Assembly (NCBI GenBank): GCA_947561585.1 | Contig: CANNZV010000270.1 | Coordinates: 344,240 to 408,239 of the forward strand | From: Caprella mutica | Lineage: Eukaryota; Arthropoda; Malacostraca; Amphipoda; Caprellidae | DNA length: 64,000 bases | Reading direction: 5' to 3' | In this document: one piece after another, positions 52,168 to 63,529 of the stretch | How positions within the stretch are numbered: position 1 is the first letter of the stretch | Layout of the letters: every line of letters starts with the position of its first letter | Program-made: the position numbers and the translations under genes | The notes under the pieces: generated by a model | What the model saw: only the letters and a program-made list of their open reading frames with translations | What the model was told of the DNA's origin: nothing | Database searches by the model: none

Positions 52168-54092
52168 TGTAACTTTTGTGCTTTAGGGCCTTTTTGCTTT
52201 TTAGGTTTCCCTTTCTTTTTGCCTCTCGATCTAGTGACTCTTGCTTCTCCTACATTGTTATTTTCGTCACCTCTTTTAACTATTGTCTTTTCAACAGTCA
52301 TCCATATATTACTCTGATCACTTATAGATGAATCTGTATCACTTACTACCCCAGAGGGGTCCACATCTGTTGAGTCACCATCAACATCTCTCCCCTGTGA
52401 TACCTTTCGCTTTTTGGTTTGACTAGAATTGGTTGCTTTTGTAGTTTCTTTGTGATTCTTGTTTTTCTCTTTCATTAATGTGATTCCAAAATTGTTTTGA
52501 ATAGCATTGTCTGCCAGATTCAGGATTGCGGTTTTACCCTCACTTGATGTATTTATTTTCAGTATGTCTACAATAAAGTTTCTAAGTTGTAAAAAGAAGT
52601 TTTCATGAGTAAGTTGACAGTTATGAACTGACTTGGAAGGAAAGGGTTCATCTGTCTGAGTTTCCTTATTCTTCATCATGGGTGGTAATTCTTGTTGGCT
52701 ATGATTGTCGTTTCCTTGAGGTTTCTGGACAGCATTTGCATATGTTTGTGATGGTCTATTGTTTGCATTAAATGGTATTGCTTCAGATGTTGAAGGAACA
52801 GGTAATTGGGGAAAAATTTTGTTGTTGGTGAGAGTTCCTCTTTTTAATAAGGAACTTCTAGCTGTTTTGTAGTCTGTCTGATTCAGTGCTCTAATCTTTT
52901 CTATTTCCTTAGCATTGCGAAGAATGGAACAAGAATTGGAGTTAGCTGCATGTGGTTCTTTACAATTTACACAGAATCTAGAATTGGAAGTACAGGCATT
53001 CTTCTCATGTGGATCACCACAAAGCATACAGCGTGGTGCCTTAGCAGTGCAACTCTTGCTAGTATGACCCAGGCGTTGGCACCTGTAGCATTGCATAGGT
53101 TCAGGAATAAATCTTCTTACCTTGAATCTTATTCTCATTACAGTCAAGACTTCAGGTAACTTAGAGGATTTGAAGGTCAATTTAACAGCGTTTGAATCCA
53201 CCCCTTGTTTTGTTCTTTTCTTTTGAGGCGATCAATTCTAGTGATACAGCAGTCATTGACATCATTGATCTCTTGACGTAACAAGTCTAGATTGATATCA
53301 GCTGACATAGGTCCAATAACTCCATATATGAATAGATCCGCGTTTGGAACATAACAATTAATTTCAAATTCGCCCAACATTGTTAATGAAGTCAGTGAAG
53401 AGATCTGAATATCAGTGAGAGATGAAGTGCTTTCTATTGCAATTAGATTTTTCTTTAAGTTAGTTCTGATGTCTTTAATGATCAATGAATTGAATAAACT
53501 GTTTGTAATGAGCTTGTTAATTTGCATAGGGTTAGTCAATATACTTTTAGAAGAGGACTTAAATTGTATCAGAATCACATTTTTCTTGCCTAAGCTCTCC
53601 AATGTACGATTTGTAGGGGGCAGTGGGTGTTTGCCAGGTAGTACAGCATCAGAGACAGAGTTAGACAAACTGGAATTTAGGTTGCTGGTAGATTGGGATA
53701 CATTGGAGTGTGGTTCCTGATTTAAACTAGGTAACAGTGGCAAGTTTAGCAGCAGATCTGATGATCCATCGGCATTTGTGCCATTGCCAAGAGTTGGGTG
53801 GCTGATATTCTCTAGTTCTTCAGTAGGATGAGACATGAGTAGCAGGAGACCTCTGTGCACATGTCAATTCTTTGAAGTAGGAATCTTGGGTCTGATGGAT
53901 TTCATCAACTTCAAGTTCTGAATTTTCAGCTTCAGATATTGACACTAAACTGATGTTTGTTTCACTAATAAATTGTGATTCAGGTACAAGGTCATTTTCC
54001 ATTACGTTTGTTGGATCAATTTGTAGATTTTCAGTATCTTTATCAAGTTCAGGGGCAGTCAAGGACAAGCCCCTTAAGTTTTTGTCCGCCAT
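52164..54092 (-). pseudogene. LINE-1 ORF1, split over three frames
   Basis: The first ATG is at 54092 (MADKNLRGLSL). The protein is Ser/Asn/Glu-rich at first. It changes frame near 53820-53860 and again near 53177-53215. The last piece (52164-53201) carries three nucleic-acid-binding knuckles: CYRCQRLGHTSKSC, CMLCGDPHEKNAC and CVNCKEPHAANSNSC. It then runs into a Lys-rich C-terminus. Three knuckles are typical of ORF1 in Jockey and I-type elements. Either two single-base errors disable it, or the breaks are sequencing errors, since ORF2 is intact. ORF1 ends TGA overlapping the ORF2 start. Confidence 0.85.
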
Positions 54093-54281
54093 AATGGCGG
54101 CCACTGATTAACCTCCGGTGATTGATAGATTGCACTTTAACTCACTGATTTTATAGTATGCTGGAACTGCCTTTACGCTTTCAAATTCACAAATTTGATC
54201 GGACGCTAAACTCGCAAGATGTGGTACAGAGAACTATAACCTCATTCAATCACAGCTCAAACGACACTCTAAAGACAAGTA

Positions 54282-54314
54282 GTTTAACTTACATCAAACG
54301 GGACATGCACCAAC
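54282..54314 (-). repeat. Gypsy-A 5' LTR, middle piece
   Basis: GTTTAACTTACATCAAACGG then GACATGCACCAAC matches the 3' LTR at 33221-33254. It ends at the LINE-2 insertion. Confidence 0.9.
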
Positions 54315-55362
54315 AAGTTCAAGTTCAAGTTCAAGTTAAAATTTCCAGAGAAGCTTTTGTATCAGCTCTGGTCTCAAAAATAAAATCATATCAAATTATT
54401 CTTTATTTATAAAAGTATGATTAAGTATTAAGCTAAAACTTGAAAACAAATCATATAGCTATACATCAAAACTAAAATATTTACAAATAATAATAAAGTT
54501 TTTAAAATTTGCACAACCTGTCTTCTACATAAACCTCCATACATAATTTTAAAACCAAATTCTAAATACAATATTTACATATTACCAGGGACAATCTGCC
54601 GGGCGTTCTCTTCAGTACCCACCCCAATCCCCACTGATATAAATTCAGCAGAGATTTGGAGTGGGACCTACTGGGAGGGCTTAAGGGACAAACACAATAA
54701 GGGGGAAATGCCGGGCGTTCTCTTCGGTACCCACACCAATCCCTACTGATATAAACTCAGCAGAGATTTGGAGTGGGACCTACTGGGAGGGCTAGGGGGA
54801 ACCTTGACCCATCCATTTTGGGTCAAGCCTACCATCCTTGTCAAGGTTCCACTTATTTTTGACAGATAAGTTATCTTAAGGCTTGACCCAGCAGCCATAA
54901 AGAAAAGCTAAACAAATCGAGTTTAATGCACCCATGACTAATTCAATTAGCAATCATCTAATTTCATCCATAAACCTCTTTCTGTATCTCCAAATCTTTC
55001 CAATATATCCTAAGCACACATTCAAATCCAAACCCTCAGTAAGCATCAGCATCTGCTCCAAGCACACACCCTCCATTCCCCACTCCACTCTAATTTCTCT
55101 CAAACTTGGACATATAGTCATGAAATGGAGTAGTGTCTCCTCAATCTGCCCATCACATAGCCTGCATGCTGTGTCTCCTCCCTCAAATTGCCTTCTCCAT
55201 CCCAGCTGCAAACTATTGCTCCTAGCTCTGAACAAGAGCACTGACTCAAAACTGTTATCATAAATGCATTCTTCCCTTATTTCTTTTTTATGGGCTCTGT
55301 AGTATACTAGAGTAGACTTAGTATCCATCTCACTTAGCCATTCCCTCTCATCCAGCTCATTA
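54315..55362 (-). mobile_element. LINE-2: 5'-truncated non-LTR retrotransposon
   Basis: Flanked by ACCAAC at 54309-54314 and 55363-55368. On the minus strand the 3' end is a (TTGAAC)n tail of about four units. The 3' UTR contains an 85-bp direct repeat at 112-bp spacing (54597-54681 and 54709-54793) and self-complementary AACCTTGACCC/GGGTCAAG motifs at 54795-54900. The coding part is only the C-terminus of the pol. Confidence 0.88.
54954..55362 (-). pseudogene. LINE-2 pol C-terminal fragment
   Basis: About 135 codons remain. The fragment has the zf-RVT-like finger found after RT in many LINEs (CRLCDGQIEETLLHFMTICP), followed by about 45 residues ending RFMDEIR. It shares the C-x2-C-x7-H-x4-C pattern with LINE-1 but little other sequence, so it is a different family. 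No RT or endonuclease remains. Confidence 0.85.
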
Positions 55363-55368
55363 ACCAAC

Positions 55369-55458
55369 GCATAGGGAGATACAAGTGAATTTAACTAAAA
55401 CCCGGAACATAGATAAATTAGAATGTTAAGGAACAGATAAGTAGACATTAATATAACA
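55369..55458 (-). repeat. Gypsy-A 5' LTR, outer piece
   Basis: GCATAGGGAGATACAAGTGA to ATAACA, matching 33256-33345. The Gypsy-A target duplication TTTAT follows at 55459-55463. Confidence 0.92.
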
Positions 55459-56211
55459 TTTATATATCTTGGATAGTGCATTTTAATATTATACCATGAG
55501 AATACTGTTAGAATACGCTAATCACACTCAAATTAGAAAAGTGTGACTCACAGGTGGTGACCACGTACGGTTCACATGAGTAGTAAAGGAGTAGTTTATT
55601 CATTTGAATAGAGTTCAAGTGTTGATTTATATATCTTGGATAGTGCATTTTAATATTATACCATGAGAATACTATTAAAATACGCTAATCACACTCAAAT
55701 TAGAAGAGTGTGACACACAGGTTGCGACAACGTACTGTTCACAATAGTCTAAAATTATAAAATTTCTTTAGCTAGGTAGGTAAGTACCTATTTAAATCTA
55801 ATCGGCAGTTTGTTTTCTTCTTTCACACGATAAATTTTTAATTTTCGTTATTGAGTTCATTATTATTGAAAATAGATGTAGAAAATTTACAAAATAGAAG
55901 TACCTAGAAATTTTAAATATTTCGGTGAATAGATTTAGTAGTACTATAACTTCCTTGAGTAAAACATAACCAACACAAAAAACCTACTACTGTGTGTCGC
56001 ACGTGGTGTTCACATTTTGTTCCCACGCTAATATCTCTAAATAGAAGCTTCTGTTCTAAAAAATGTATTCGTGATAATCGTCTTAAAATGGCTGTTAGTG
56101 TCAAATTATCAAAAATTATAAGAGAAATAGAAATATTTTGTAAAACGTGATCCACAGGAGAAACCTCCTGTGAGTCTCACGTGGCGTTCGCATTTTGTTC
56201 CCGTATGTTAC
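55459..56211. mobile_element. Foldback element, outer part of right arm
   Basis: Inverted counterpart of 31393-31990 with about 5-10% divergence by eye. It includes 167-bp repeat copies at its inner end and closes with GTTCCCGTATGTTAC. The sequence beyond it does not match that before 31393, so no flanking duplication is evident. Confidence 0.85.
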
Positions 56212-56884
56212 TTTTGTCCGCAAGAACACCTCAGAGTAATAATACAGGCAGCCCCGCTTTAATTACAAAATCACGACTCTGTTTAATCACCAAACGGTAA
56301 TTAAAGCGAGGAAAAGTAACAAGATTTCTATAATTGTTACTCCTTGATTATATACATCTCATTTTCTATGAGTTATAATGAAAGAAAATTTGTTTTAGAG
56401 TTAGAGTATTACATGTGATTAAAATTTAAAGTACCTAGTGAATATATAAAAAGAAAATATCAGCAGTCCAAATCCTTAAAGGGATAGTAAAGTCAAAATC
56501 AAACAATCGCCAAATTGGTTTTAAATCGATTCAGAATATTTAATTAATTATAGATTTATTAAACCAAATACCTAGTTGACAATCAAAATAAATGGTGTAC
56601 ATTCTTTTTCTTCAGACTGAAATTAGAAAGTCGGAAGTGAAGTAGGTTGTGTAGAGTTTGGATTAAAAGCATATAAAATTAAAAATTTGCTATCAAATTT
56701 TATTGGGTTTGCTGTAAAATGATAAGAAACATTAGCCTCGTTGATTTAAGCAATAAAAAAATTTGCTTGGAGGGGACCTTCAATTATTTAATCCTTAACT
56801 ATCATAGAAGATTGTAGGTTAATTAGGTTATATTTTTCGAATATAACCTAGTTAGATTAGAAAAAAAAATCGTATATATCTATA
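56212..56884. other. Flank of the transposon complex, nothing recognised
   Basis: An inverted pair, GCCCCGCTTTAATTAC and GTAATTAAAGCGAGG, lies at 56253-56311. Otherwise AT-rich and non-coding. Confidence 0.35.
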
Positions 56885-57023
56885 GGATAAGTTCCAAGTT
56901 ATCGGATGGTTTCACATTTTTGGACACGTAAGAAAAAAAATATTATTAAATATAAATGATAATTATTATACTATTTTTACTACGTGTCCAGAAATGAGGA
57001 ACCAATTGATAACTCGGAACTTC
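56885..57023. mobile_element. MITE-1 copy, diverged
   Basis: TA then GGATAAGTTCCAAGTTATCG on the left; TTGATAACTCGGAACTT on the right. Confidence 0.7.
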
Positions 57024-57409
57024 AAAAAATTTAAATAGTTTAAACTGTGGATATTCAATCACATCAATTATTCAATGGATACTGTGGATATTAAATCACA
57101 TGTATTATTATTCAGTAATTATTCATGTAGCTATTCATCATTGATTACTATTAAGTAATTTTGTTTCTGTTTTCATCACAGGATTGGCCTTGTAGAATAT
57201 ACTAGAGCCTCATACGTAATGGTTTGAATACACACTTAGATCGAAGGTTGTGCCACATACCTACCAATTACCATTCGTTTATATACTTTACATCTGGTTC
57301 CCTATAATAAATTTTCTGCTGTTCTTCATTACTTCATTGTTATAAATTCATTATAGCTACCTACTGAGAGTTAATTCTCTCTTCGTTATTTCGTGTCTTC
57401 ATAACTGAG

Positions 57410-57511
57410 GTGAGTGTAATAAATAGTTAGTAATTTTTGTCAGATTCATATTAAATGCAATTATTATAGTTAAAATATAGTCCTTTTTAATTATTCACAT
57501 ATTTTTTACAG
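57410..57511 (+). other. Candidate short intron, 102 bp
   Basis: A consensus donor CTGAG|GTGAGT and acceptor ATTTTTTACAG|GT lie 102 bp apart in an intron-like AT-rich interval. Flanking exons would be non-coding, so this could be a UTR or lncRNA intron. It may also be chance. Confidence 0.25.
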
Positions 57512-58751
57512 GTTTCAGTTTCCTTACTTCGTATTCGTACCTAACATAAATAAATCATATATATACCAAACATTACTTTCATTTAATCCCCGAATATTCC
57601 TTACGTATAATTCAGTTATTTAGTGTAAAGAGACAAACAGCCTCATTTGCTGAGCCAATCTTTCTATATAGCTTCATTATTGGCCTTTATATTGCATCAA
57701 ACAAGGGATTCAATCATCAAATTTATTTCAAATACCGAAAAACTTCATTCAAATAACACTCAAGGAAACTTTGATTCCTCTGTTCACGAACAAAATATTC
57801 AACATGTTGAAAAAGTATTTCAGTGAAAAATTGGCATTTGTCCGACGTCCGGCTGGTCCATAAATATGGGCCTGATTTTACTTAATAATTTAATTACAAA
57901 TGTGCTGCCATCATGAAGGCTTAAATAGGAATTATCTTCTTTGGAGGGCACCTTAGGCAAAAGGACGTCTCCTCCCCTACAAGCCTCCTCTAAAAAGCTC
58001 CAGGTTTCCCAATTCCCCATCATAGTTCAATGAATAAGGGATCATAAACAGTAACTATTTATGCAAATAAAGTAGTAGTTGTAGGTAATGAGATGGAGAT
58101 CATTAATGTGCTAAATCATATTTTTGGATGTGACCGTATAAGATGAAATGTTAGAGGATATCCTTTTCGTGTAATAGTGTAGTAAATTAGACAAAATAAA
58201 GAATGAGTAGGACCAAACTATAGATCGTGCTGGACATTATCAGAGAGAAATCATCATTTTATCCATTTAGAAATATCAATTATTCACCACTAAATTTATT
58301 ACAAATTAAGAAGAAAAAGCTTTTAGGTAAGCTTTTTCCATAGGAATAAAGCTCGTTATAATTGGAGTAGGAAATTATTGTGATTAGTTCTTCATTTAGA
58401 TAAGGAAAATAAAAGGCGTATTTTTATACATTCAATATTCTATATTTACGAATCGCATCACTTCTAATTACACGGAATATAGACGTGACTTTTCTTTTGT
58501 TATTGCGGGTTTAAACTTAACATTCATTTATGTTTCCTAGAACAACACTGGCGACAGGTTCATAATATATTTCATGTTGGGTGATAATTAGATGAATAAT
58601 ATATGTATATTTATATATTGTTAGTTTACTAATGACTTTTCTGATAGAAATAACTGTCATTAGTCCGTCCCTTGAACCTCGGTGCACCACTTAAATTCCA
58701 AGCGAATGGAAGAGCCCCAAAGTGGCTGCGCCTCGGTTGAAGTGACGCTGT
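57512..58751. other. Unannotated stretch, nothing recognised
   Basis: A minus-strand open frame at 57820-58023 is GC-richer than its flanks (CAAAATAAAGTAGTAG-type DNA) but has no splice sites or known motif. Nothing else seen. Confidence 0.3.
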
Positions 58752-58766
58752 GGCGCCACCTAGCGG
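58752..58766 (-). promoter_or_regulatory. CTCF-like site
   Basis: The minus strand reads CCGCTAGGTGGCGCC. It contains AGGTGGCGC, the core known for Drosophila CTCF. It lies in a GC-rich island (about 58660-58830) in otherwise AT-rich DNA. Confidence 0.4.
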
Positions 58767-61700
58767 GGCCAACTGTAACCGCGCGAAGAGCGAGGTTGCA
58801 ATTGGCGGCAAGTTACACGCACTCAAGATCAACTGGCGAGAAAAAACGAACGCCAGTCTTTGAAAATTATAAAAAAAATAATACCTAGAAGAAAGTCCAG
58901 TTCAAATAAAGTCATAGAAAATCAATTTAATACTCATTTGAAATCAGACCAGTGACCATTGGATTTAAATAAATGTTTTTGCGGGTTGAAATGACAGCAA
59001 TAATTACTATTATATTTTCCAGTGGTCACGAGTTCAATAACAACATCACCTTAATACCTATTACGACAAAGAATAAAAAAATGAATATTTAAATACATGA
59101 TAAATAGGTAATGGAATTTCAAAAGACAAATATAACTGAAAAATTCACCTTTTAAATATTCTGGCAAATACAAACAACATATGCAAATAGTAACAGCAAG
59201 AAATATTTATAAGCGGGTAACATTGAATAAGAAATCATTGCATTGGCTCATTCATTGCTCCCGTGACATTTCACGCTCACCAATAGCAATGTCCTAAACC
59301 AGTGTTACTTTGATCATAGGGAACACTTCTCTAATGGGTAGTAGGTACTGAATCAAATTCACATTTTCCAAAATGCACCGAAATGAAGATCTTTATAGCA
59401 ATTCTGATCAGATTCTTCGCTTCGCCTGATTGAAGACGTTAAACCTAGCTCTTCAGCATCGATTTTACAAATGATTCCAAAATTAGAGGAGAATGACTCT
59501 GCTTCAATTAGCAAGGTTAGAAGCGCCATTCTGACAAAGGTGCCCCAAGGAACAGAGAGGCGCTAAGATGTTGGTATGTAGGGCACCAGGAACAATTTCC
59601 ATCCCACTGTAGAGGAGATGGTTATCTCAAAGCACAATGTTTAGAATAAGGGTAAATGTCTACCAACATACACAACACTCATCGGATTAGAAATGTTTTT
59701 TTTTCTAACATCAAAAACCGCTCACATGAAGAAAAAGAACCAAAAGAACCGCAATGAAATAAGTCGCACACTGCTTCACATTAGAGGAGCTAATATGAAC
59801 AGTCACGACTGTCAATTTTAACGCAGGAAGCAAACCCTACATAGCAGTGACTATGCTATACTCTGTAATCCCGAGAGAAACCCTCAGAATCTAGTGAAGT
59901 AACACCCCCTCAAGAAAAGCAGCTACGGGTTAATGCAGGCAGTTCTTCATAACTCTGTAATTTAATGGTAAATATTCTTATTCATCAGTCTGTTAAATGT
60001 TAAAGAATGTCAAATCTTTCTGTTTATATCAAATTTCCGACAGAAATTGTTCTTGGATAAGAAGATACTAAATCAGTGACACTTTTAATGGACTAAATTT
60101 TTGAGAAATATACCAACTTGAAGGTGATACCTGATTAAGTACATGAAGGATGCGTTGGTGAAGGACATGCCTGCTTTATCCCTAGCCTCGCACGGTGGGT
60201 CAATAACGCAAAACACTTACACACCGAAACACCATGTAGCTATCGTGAAATATGTACAGTGAAATAGCAATAGTATTTAGCTACGCAAAACAAAACCTAT
60301 CAACTGGTGCAATAATCTATTGGAAACTCAGAGAAAAGTGGAATGATTGATTTATAAAGAAACAGAATAGAAACTATAATACAAACACAAACCTTGTTAT
60401 AAAATGAAGAAATACTTGTGCTGTCAAGATCTTGATGAACTGTCTCTACAATTTGGCACATAAATTGCTATCAAATGTTTCGAATACTGTAAATAAAATG
60501 AACTTTAGGTAAAAGTTGTAATGGAAGTAACAAAGTTCTAACCAGTGAATTGAAAAGCAAAATAGCTTTCACTGCTTTTCAGGAAATAGGATATCAAGGT
60601 GTTAGTTAAATAGCAACGCGTGGCAACCCTCTCGGTGTTACTGTGACGTCATGCGAATAGTCACGAAATGATGAACACACCGACTGATAAACGATAGGTA
60701 GAATTGACACATAATATCATCCCTTACACGATAGTCCCCAAGCTACAGTTGATATGGTTCAATATATGACTATATTAAAGGTAGAAACAAGGAGAGAGAA
60801 GTAGAGGGCCATTGCTTAGGCTCACACGAATACACCCTAAATAGGAACCTTTAGTGGTTCACGGCACCATCACAAATTGGCACATTATACAGATAGTAAA
60901 ATATTGTCACAGTCAGTCCTAAATGATTGAGAAATAGTGAAATAATTGTCCCTTGATTTCTGTGAGATGTTTCACCTGTTCTTGCCAATTTAATCTGTGT
61001 CCCCCTATTACAATTTAGCAAGAAGACATATAATTTCATCTATATATATATATTTATATAGAAAATATAACTAGGTGATAGTAATTGATAACTATATAGG
61101 TAAATATGATAATTATATAACGACAATAGGGCAATCTTTGGTTATCATTTTGCAGGCATTGTACACAACACGGTAAATACATCTATAATATTTAACAAAA
61201 ATAGAGTTACTCTACTCTCCATAAGAGATACCACATCTCAGTCTATCGACTCTGGTACAGAGAAAAGCTTTAGCACTTTTCAAAAGAAATGGTGATGGTA
61301 CACTAAATGCAGTGTGTTGGCACAAGCAGTTTCTTACGCACCCATACCATTAAAAAGCATCAAACAATCAACAGGTAATAAACGAGAAGTATTTTGATGT
61401 GTGGCCTTAGAAAATAAATTAGCAGTAATTCGTTTCTGTTTTTTGATGGCGTGTCCTTCTTTGATCTTACCGAATGAATAACAATTGAGATAATAAGTCT
61501 GCTTAAATGATAAGTAATACTCTCATGATAAAGGAATTAGTATATCAATACAGCACGAAGGGTTTAATGATTTTTTTAAAGTTCACACTATTCTTCTAGT
61601 GAGAGTTTTTTTTAGCCTACTGGCAGCTAAACTTTTATTGATTGTTTTTCAAACACTTTAGTCAGTCTTTTTTCCCTTCAATACATTGAACTGGTAATTT

Positions 61701-61861
61701 CACTGATTATTATTTAATGAGTTCTTGCCTCGCACGCTAGGGTGTTTGATTGAAGAGCTTTTCAAATTATGAAGACGCAAGATGATATACCATTCGGAAC
61801 TGAAAGTTGGCGATACTCCCAACCACGTAGTGAACAGGGATGTGGAACTGCGTACTGAATA
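58767..61861. other. Long stretch without recognised genes
   Basis: Moderate base composition, possible intron or UTR sequence. Open frames are short and unsupported. No tandem repeats or MITEs stand out. Confidence 0.3.
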
Positions 61862-62101
61862 CGTGTTCTAATGTTCTAGAACTGTGCGCTTGACACACTT
61901 TCTAGAACTGTGCGTTAAACACATGTTATAGAACTATGCGTTAAAACTATTTCTGAAACTGAACGTTTGACACATGTTCTAAAGTTGTGCGTTTGACACT
62001 TATTAGAGAACTGTGTATAGAACACACGTTCTAGAACTGTGTGCAGATCACACGTTCTAGAACAGTTTGTAGTCAATCACGTTCTAGAACTGTGTGTTTG
62101 A
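61862..62101. repeat. Degenerate minisatellite of about 25-30 bp
   Basis: About nine units marked by GTTCTAGAACTGTGCGTTT then GACACA. The right-most unit overlaps the end of the candidate exon at 62084. Confidence 0.85.
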
Positions 62102-62224
62102 GGCAGGGTCTGGTCTGATCTGCTCCTTCATGTTCACTTGCAGTTGGGACGCGTTCACAACGACAGAAGGCTCCGTGTTACGTCTAGTAAGTCTTGACTT
62201 GGATGTTTTCTTTAGCATGGTGGC
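62084..62224 (-). CDS. Candidate coding exon, 44 codons, ideal Kozak start
   Basis: On the minus strand a CTACCAACAG acceptor is followed directly by GCCACCATG, a perfect Kozak context. The frame reads MLKKTSKSRLTRRNTEPSVV, then VNASQLQVNMKEQIRPDPAS and NTQF, then TAG. The N-terminal basic Ser/Thr segment (SRLTRRNTEPS) resembles kinase-site sequence, but I do not recognise the family. It could be a complete small protein or the first coding exon of a gene that splices before the TAG. The final codons SNTQF plus stop are themselves a unit of the adjacent minisatellite. If spliced, no strong donor is visible before the stop. Confidence 0.35.
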   Translation of the reverse strand, partial: ATMLKKTSKSRLTRRNTEPSVVVNASQLQVNMKEQIRPDPASNTQF

Positions 62225-62446
62225 CTGTTGGTAGAACAACACAATGAGTCTCTTACACCAAAATACACTTAACATTACATTACCACTACCTTCTGTGATA
62301 TTGCGCTATATAATTCTTACCCTTTTTAGGCTATTATTCTGATAATAAAAACACTATATGGAACAGTTGACCCACATTCTAAGTCAGCTTTGGATTTTAT
62401 ATGTTCAAATTATTATTGATATTTCAATGCTATATATTTTAGTAAA

Positions 62447-62648
62447 GGATAATATCCGAGTAAACAGACGGTTCCACAATTTCGATCATAGGTATAAGAA
62501 CAAAATATTTAATTAATAATATCTAACTTGTATTTTAATTGGTAGCTATTCACCAATTAAATTAATTATTTAAATATTTAAAATTATATAGATAGTTTTT
62601 TGTTGTATGACTGAAGTTGTGAACCGTCCAATGACTCGAAACTTACCT
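62447..62648. mobile_element. MITE-1 copy, diverged
   Basis: The right arm AATGACTCGAAACTTACC fits the family, and the left arm (ATATCCGAGTAAACAGACGG) is eroded. The inner palindrome around AATTGGTAGCTATTCACCAA is present. Confidence 0.6.
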
Positions 62649-63529
62649 CATACCTACACACAACTACATGTGTTACACTATTAGTTTGATGTGTTACAAT
62701 GGTTGCTATGGTAACATAGAGTGTTAATGTAACTAATAGTGCTAGCAACTAACGCTAAAGTGCAATGGAGTGAGATAGAAATACATACATACAGGGCTAC
62801 ACCATAGCACTGGACACTCACAGTACTGGCAAAGTGGAGGCTAACATTAGTGCTCAACAATACACACATTCAAAATTTCCCGTTTGACCTATATTGTTAT
62901 CCCCCACTTTGCGAGTACTGCGAGGGTAACTAAGTGTCCGAGTACTGTGATGTAAGCCTGCGAAAGGAATATTTAATTACTTCTATTCTAATAATAAAAT
63001 GCAGGTATAAATAAAATGAAGTGTTTAAAGAGGCTAATGAGGTAAATATAAAGGGGTGGAGCACTCATTAGTTACCGTATGCTATTTCATGTGCTTATAT
63101 GTGTCTACACATGGCAACAAAAATAAATTCATTATGTATTTTAATACACTCATGAATAGATTTTGATGGTCATTATTTTATTTACTTAAATACAAATAAA
63201 TTATGAGCGTGCGTTCTTGATTTCGTGAAATGTGTTCTGCAGTTTTGAGGAATTCAATTTTTCTGTTACTAATCTTCTCGCTCTCGTCTTTGGAGAAGTA
63301 CACTTTTATTTAAAAAAAGTTAGCAAAGGTGATAAAAGTACTGCACATGGACAGGGAGGTTAGGATTGTATTCGTCATTTGGATTATTTACTAGTATTTA
63401 ATACGGCATATACAGTAGAACCTTCTAGTTAGTCTTCTTCTGAGTTCGTGGTTATTGTTTCTAAATTTCACCTTTCAATTCGTGGAACGGATTTTAGTTT
63501 GTGGAATTACTTTCATTCGTGCTCTTAAT
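62649..63529. other. Unannotated stretch, nothing recognised
   Basis: No coding or repeat structure recognised. Three or four CGAGTACTG/GCGAGTACT motifs cluster near 62910-62950. Confidence 0.3.

Larger units (their letters stand above)
48339..54269 (-). mobile_element. LINE-1: full-length I-type non-LTR retrotransposon
   Basis: Flanked by a 12-bp target duplication, TAAAGACAAGTA, at 48327-48338 and 54270-54281. Its 3' end on the minus strand is a short GTAAGTAAG tail and the 5' UTR is about 165 bp. It carries a broken ORF1 with three zinc knuckles and an intact ORF2 with endonuclease, RT, RNase H and a C-terminal finger. RNase H downstream of RT points to the I superfamily. Length is 5.9 kb, apparently not 5'-truncated. 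Confidence 0.93.

Noticed and set aside
31393..56211. A single giant Maverick/Polinton-type element defined by the outer inverted repeats
   Set aside because: The interior genes belong to Gypsy and LINE elements with their own target duplications. No polymerase B, capsid or packaging genes are present, so the inverted arms are a small foldback element interrupted by others.
31380..56225. A target-site duplication for the foldback element
   Set aside because: Bases before 31393 (TCATGGA) and after 56211 (TTTTGTC) do not match at any length I tried.
57820..58023. Minus-strand open frame of 67 codons with a GC-richer body
   Set aside because: No splice context, family motif or poly(A) signal; too little to call a gene.
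58629..58888. Two opposing open frames in the GC-rich island
   Set aside because: GC-rich DNA lacks stops by chance, and both strands are equally open. The island is better explained as regulatory.
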